Source: Glandiceps talaboti
Lineage: Eukaryota > Hemichordata > Enteropneusta > Spengelidae
Assembly (NCBI RefSeq): GCF_964340395.1
Contig: NC_135550.1
Span: forward strand, 31,716,176-31,780,175
DNA: 64,000 bases
Direction: 5' to 3'
Part shown: piece after piece, positions 59,195-64,000 of the stretch
Numbering within the stretch: position 1 is the stretch's first letter
How the letters are laid out: each line of letters begins with the position of its first letter
Notes under the pieces: generated by a model
Seen by the model: only the letters and a program-made list of their open reading frames with translations
What the model was told of the DNA's origin: nothing
The model's database searches: none
Position numbers and translations under genes: made by a program

Positions 59195-59482
59195 AAAAAG
59201 TTATTTCTCTCAACAACAATTGTGGAAGGTTGAGTGGCAGATGATATGTTTTCTGTTACCAATTCATCTTTTTCTCCTTCTTGAAATTCTTTGGACACAT
59301 ATACTTTTGACAAGACTTTGAAAGCATTCATATTATTGTAATGTAAACATATTTGCCAGGAGTTTCTTTTGAAAAGGTGTTATTGTACTGTGAATGAATA
59401 TAAAGTTTTATAGAGATATTTTTGTAAACCTAGATGAAAAGAGAGTTGAATTTCAGAGTATGAATTCCTTATCGATCAGTAC

Positions 59483-59488
59483 AATAAA
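59483..59488 (+). terminator. AATAAA polyadenylation signal, AQR candidate 1
   Basis: A canonical hexamer 0.63 kb after the AQR stop. Confidence 0.5.
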
Positions 59489-59603
59489 CGAGACAGTTTT
59501 AGTATTGGGGTTGTGAAATTTTTACAACATTAGCATATAGTCAAGAAATTCAATGTGAAGAGAAATGTTCTGTGTGCTGTAAATGCATCTAGCTTTTCCT
59601 GTC

Positions 59604-59609
59604 AATAAA
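59604..59609 (+). terminator. AATAAA polyadenylation signal, AQR candidate 2
   Basis: A canonical hexamer followed about 30 bp later by a GT-rich tract (59641 onward), which fits a downstream GU-rich element. It is the better of the two candidates by context. Confidence 0.5.
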
Positions 59610-59640
59610 CTTATACAACTTTCATTTTGAAGATTATGAT

Positions 59641-59681
59641 GTGTATGTATATGTGTATGTATGTATGTATGTATGTATGTA

Positions 59682-59720
<39 letters not shown>
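59641..59720. repeat. (GTAT)n-(GT)n microsatellite
   Basis: GTAT units pass into GT units just past the likely AQR polyadenylation site. Confidence 0.96.
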
Positions 59721-59722
<2 letters not shown>

Positions 59723-59729
59723 CTTATTT

Positions 59730-60370
59730 CCTGTCAAGAGAGGGTGCTGTATGCATTCCTTCACAATACAATACATTAGTAATTTTTCATACAGACAATG
59801 CACACAGGCAAAAGAATTTTAAAAAACATCCTTTGCTTGCTCTTATTGTCCCATTCAGTTTATACAAATGTATTTGGACCCTTCATATAACATAGTATAG
59901 CAAGTTCCTGATACAATTCAATAATTATTCAATTATAAGATGGGTCCTGTTTTCTGCAACCAACCAACCAACCAACCATCCATCCATGGCAATCGTCCAT
60001 GTTTAAGAAAGGCGATTTTCTTCAAGCATAGCGCATATAAATTTCTATTATAATTATTGTTGTTATTATTATTATTATTTATGGACTCTGGTACCCTACT
60101 CTGAAATTAGTAAAATATTAAAGTGAAATTTCTCTGTATTATAATTGAGACGTGATGTTCGCTCTGAGGCAGCACATGGAATGAAAGTGAAAGCAGCCAA
60201 GTACCAACTTTTTCTAAATGATGGTCGTCACATTTTCCGAGAAATGACGCATGTCATGACTCTTCACTAGAAATACGTGATGACGTCACAATAAACACAG
60301 GTACTTGTACACCGGAATATTTCGTTGAATGGAATCATCGGAATAAAAGAATCGCGTAAATGTAGATAAT
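59730..60370. other. Intergenic AQR-GNAT spacer, nothing recognised
   Basis: Low-complexity AT-rich DNA with a short CCAA run near 59961 and a TTATTA run near 60060. No gene seen. Confidence 0.55.
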
Positions 60371-60371
60371 T

Positions 60372-60665
60372 AATTATAATAATAATGTTAGTTTTTATAT
60401 AGCACTTTCCCACTTTGTGCTCAAAGCACTTGACAATTATTACCCCTGGCACGGATCTATAGCAACACAACGGCCCTTTATACTTCCTCAACTCCCTGGG
60501 GGAGCATACAATCCATTGCAGCCTCTATAAGTGCATAGGATTAAAGCATTCACATTGCAACCTCTATCCTACCAGGTCCTCAATTATACAGCTGGGTTGA
60601 CCGAGGGACAGTCGTGGTTCAAATTTTGCCCAAGACACTATTTCCGAGGTCACCTGATGGTGACG
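60372..60665. mobile_element. Dispersed repeat with TATATAGCACTTTCCCA / GCTCAAAGCACTT motif
   Basis: Ordered blocks are TTTTTATATAGCACTTTCCC, TGCTCAAAGCACTTGACAAT, TATTACCCCTGG, CTTCCTCAACTCCCTGGGGG, CATTGCAGCCTCTATAAGTG, AAAGCATTCACATTGCAACC, TACCAGGTCC and ACAGCTGGGTTGACCGAGG. From general knowledge, sequences of this type (AAAGCGCTTTACA boxes, CAGCTGGGT) are abundant interspersed repeats in marine animal genomes. The short open frames inside it are not a gene. Family name not assigned. Confidence 0.6.
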
Positions 60666-60935
60666 GATCAACTCGTCCCAATTTCAACTCGCCCCATTTC
60701 CAACTCGCTTGAAGTTTACTTTAAAATTTGTATCAAGACGAAGTGATACACTCTGAACTATATTTCGGCACACGAGTGCCTGTGTGTGTAACCATGGATA
60801 TATTATTGAGATATAAATAGATCAATCGTGGAACATAGAAAGTGTTTTATATTATCATGTGAACTATGAACTATGAACTATGAACTAATTGTTCGAAAAC
60901 ATTTGTGTACTTGGTTTTCAACTTCAACAGCGGCG

Positions 60936-63986
<3,051 letters not shown>

Positions 63987-64000
63987 CCCAACTTTGAAAT

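Noticed and set aside
60531-60746. 71-aa frame upstream of the GNAT gene
   Set aside because: It lies mostly inside a dispersed repeat and has no family similarity beyond that repeat.

Overview
This is animal nuclear DNA. Every gene is split by GT-AG introns, the sequence is AT-rich, and microsatellites, minisatellites and dispersed repeats are everywhere. The gene set (a SUSD4/SUSD6-like sushi membrane protein, an SLC16-like transporter, the spliceosomal helicase Aquarius and a YitH-type two-domain GNAT protein) fits an invertebrate animal, most likely marine. The window alone does not fix the phylum.

Layout: (1) 443-3690, + strand: the last three coding exons of a SUSD4/SUSD6-like type I membrane protein; its signal peptide lies upstream of the window. 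A 41-bp minisatellite fills one intron. (2) 3691-14931: no recognisable gene, only tandem and simple repeats and one strong hairpin. (3) 14932-24999, - strand: a complete six-exon monocarboxylate-transporter-like MFS gene encoding 460 residues. (4) 25000-32328: intergenic sequence probably holding both the transporter promoter and the Aquarius promoter. (5) 32329-58851, + strand: a complete 40-coding-exon Aquarius (AQR) gene encoding 1392 residues, the dominant feature of the window. (6) 60936-63986, + strand: a complete three-exon GNAT acetyltransferase gene encoding 303 residues. The four genes share no evident pathway.

The most striking structure is inside AQR. The last 47 coding bases of exon 12, together with a perfect 5' splice site (CAG|GTAAGT), have been amplified into a 61-bp array of about 34 copies that nearly fills the next intron. 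The cell must therefore pick the first of 34 identical donors, in the transcript of a protein that itself binds introns in the spliceosome. Any other choice, or intron retention, meets a stop codon five codons past the normal junction. Degenerate copies of the exon 22 donor region, a GTGA microsatellite growing out of the exon 13 donor, and five 83-bp copies of the terminal exon show the same pattern elsewhere in the gene. I also note a ~357-bp fold-back element whose right end has itself become a minisatellite, two SINE-like dispersed repeats, and compound tetranucleotide arrays whose adjacent blocks differ only by transitions.

All exon boundaries were read by eye from reading frame, splice consensus, phase continuity and recalled similarity to known families. 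No alignment or database search was run.
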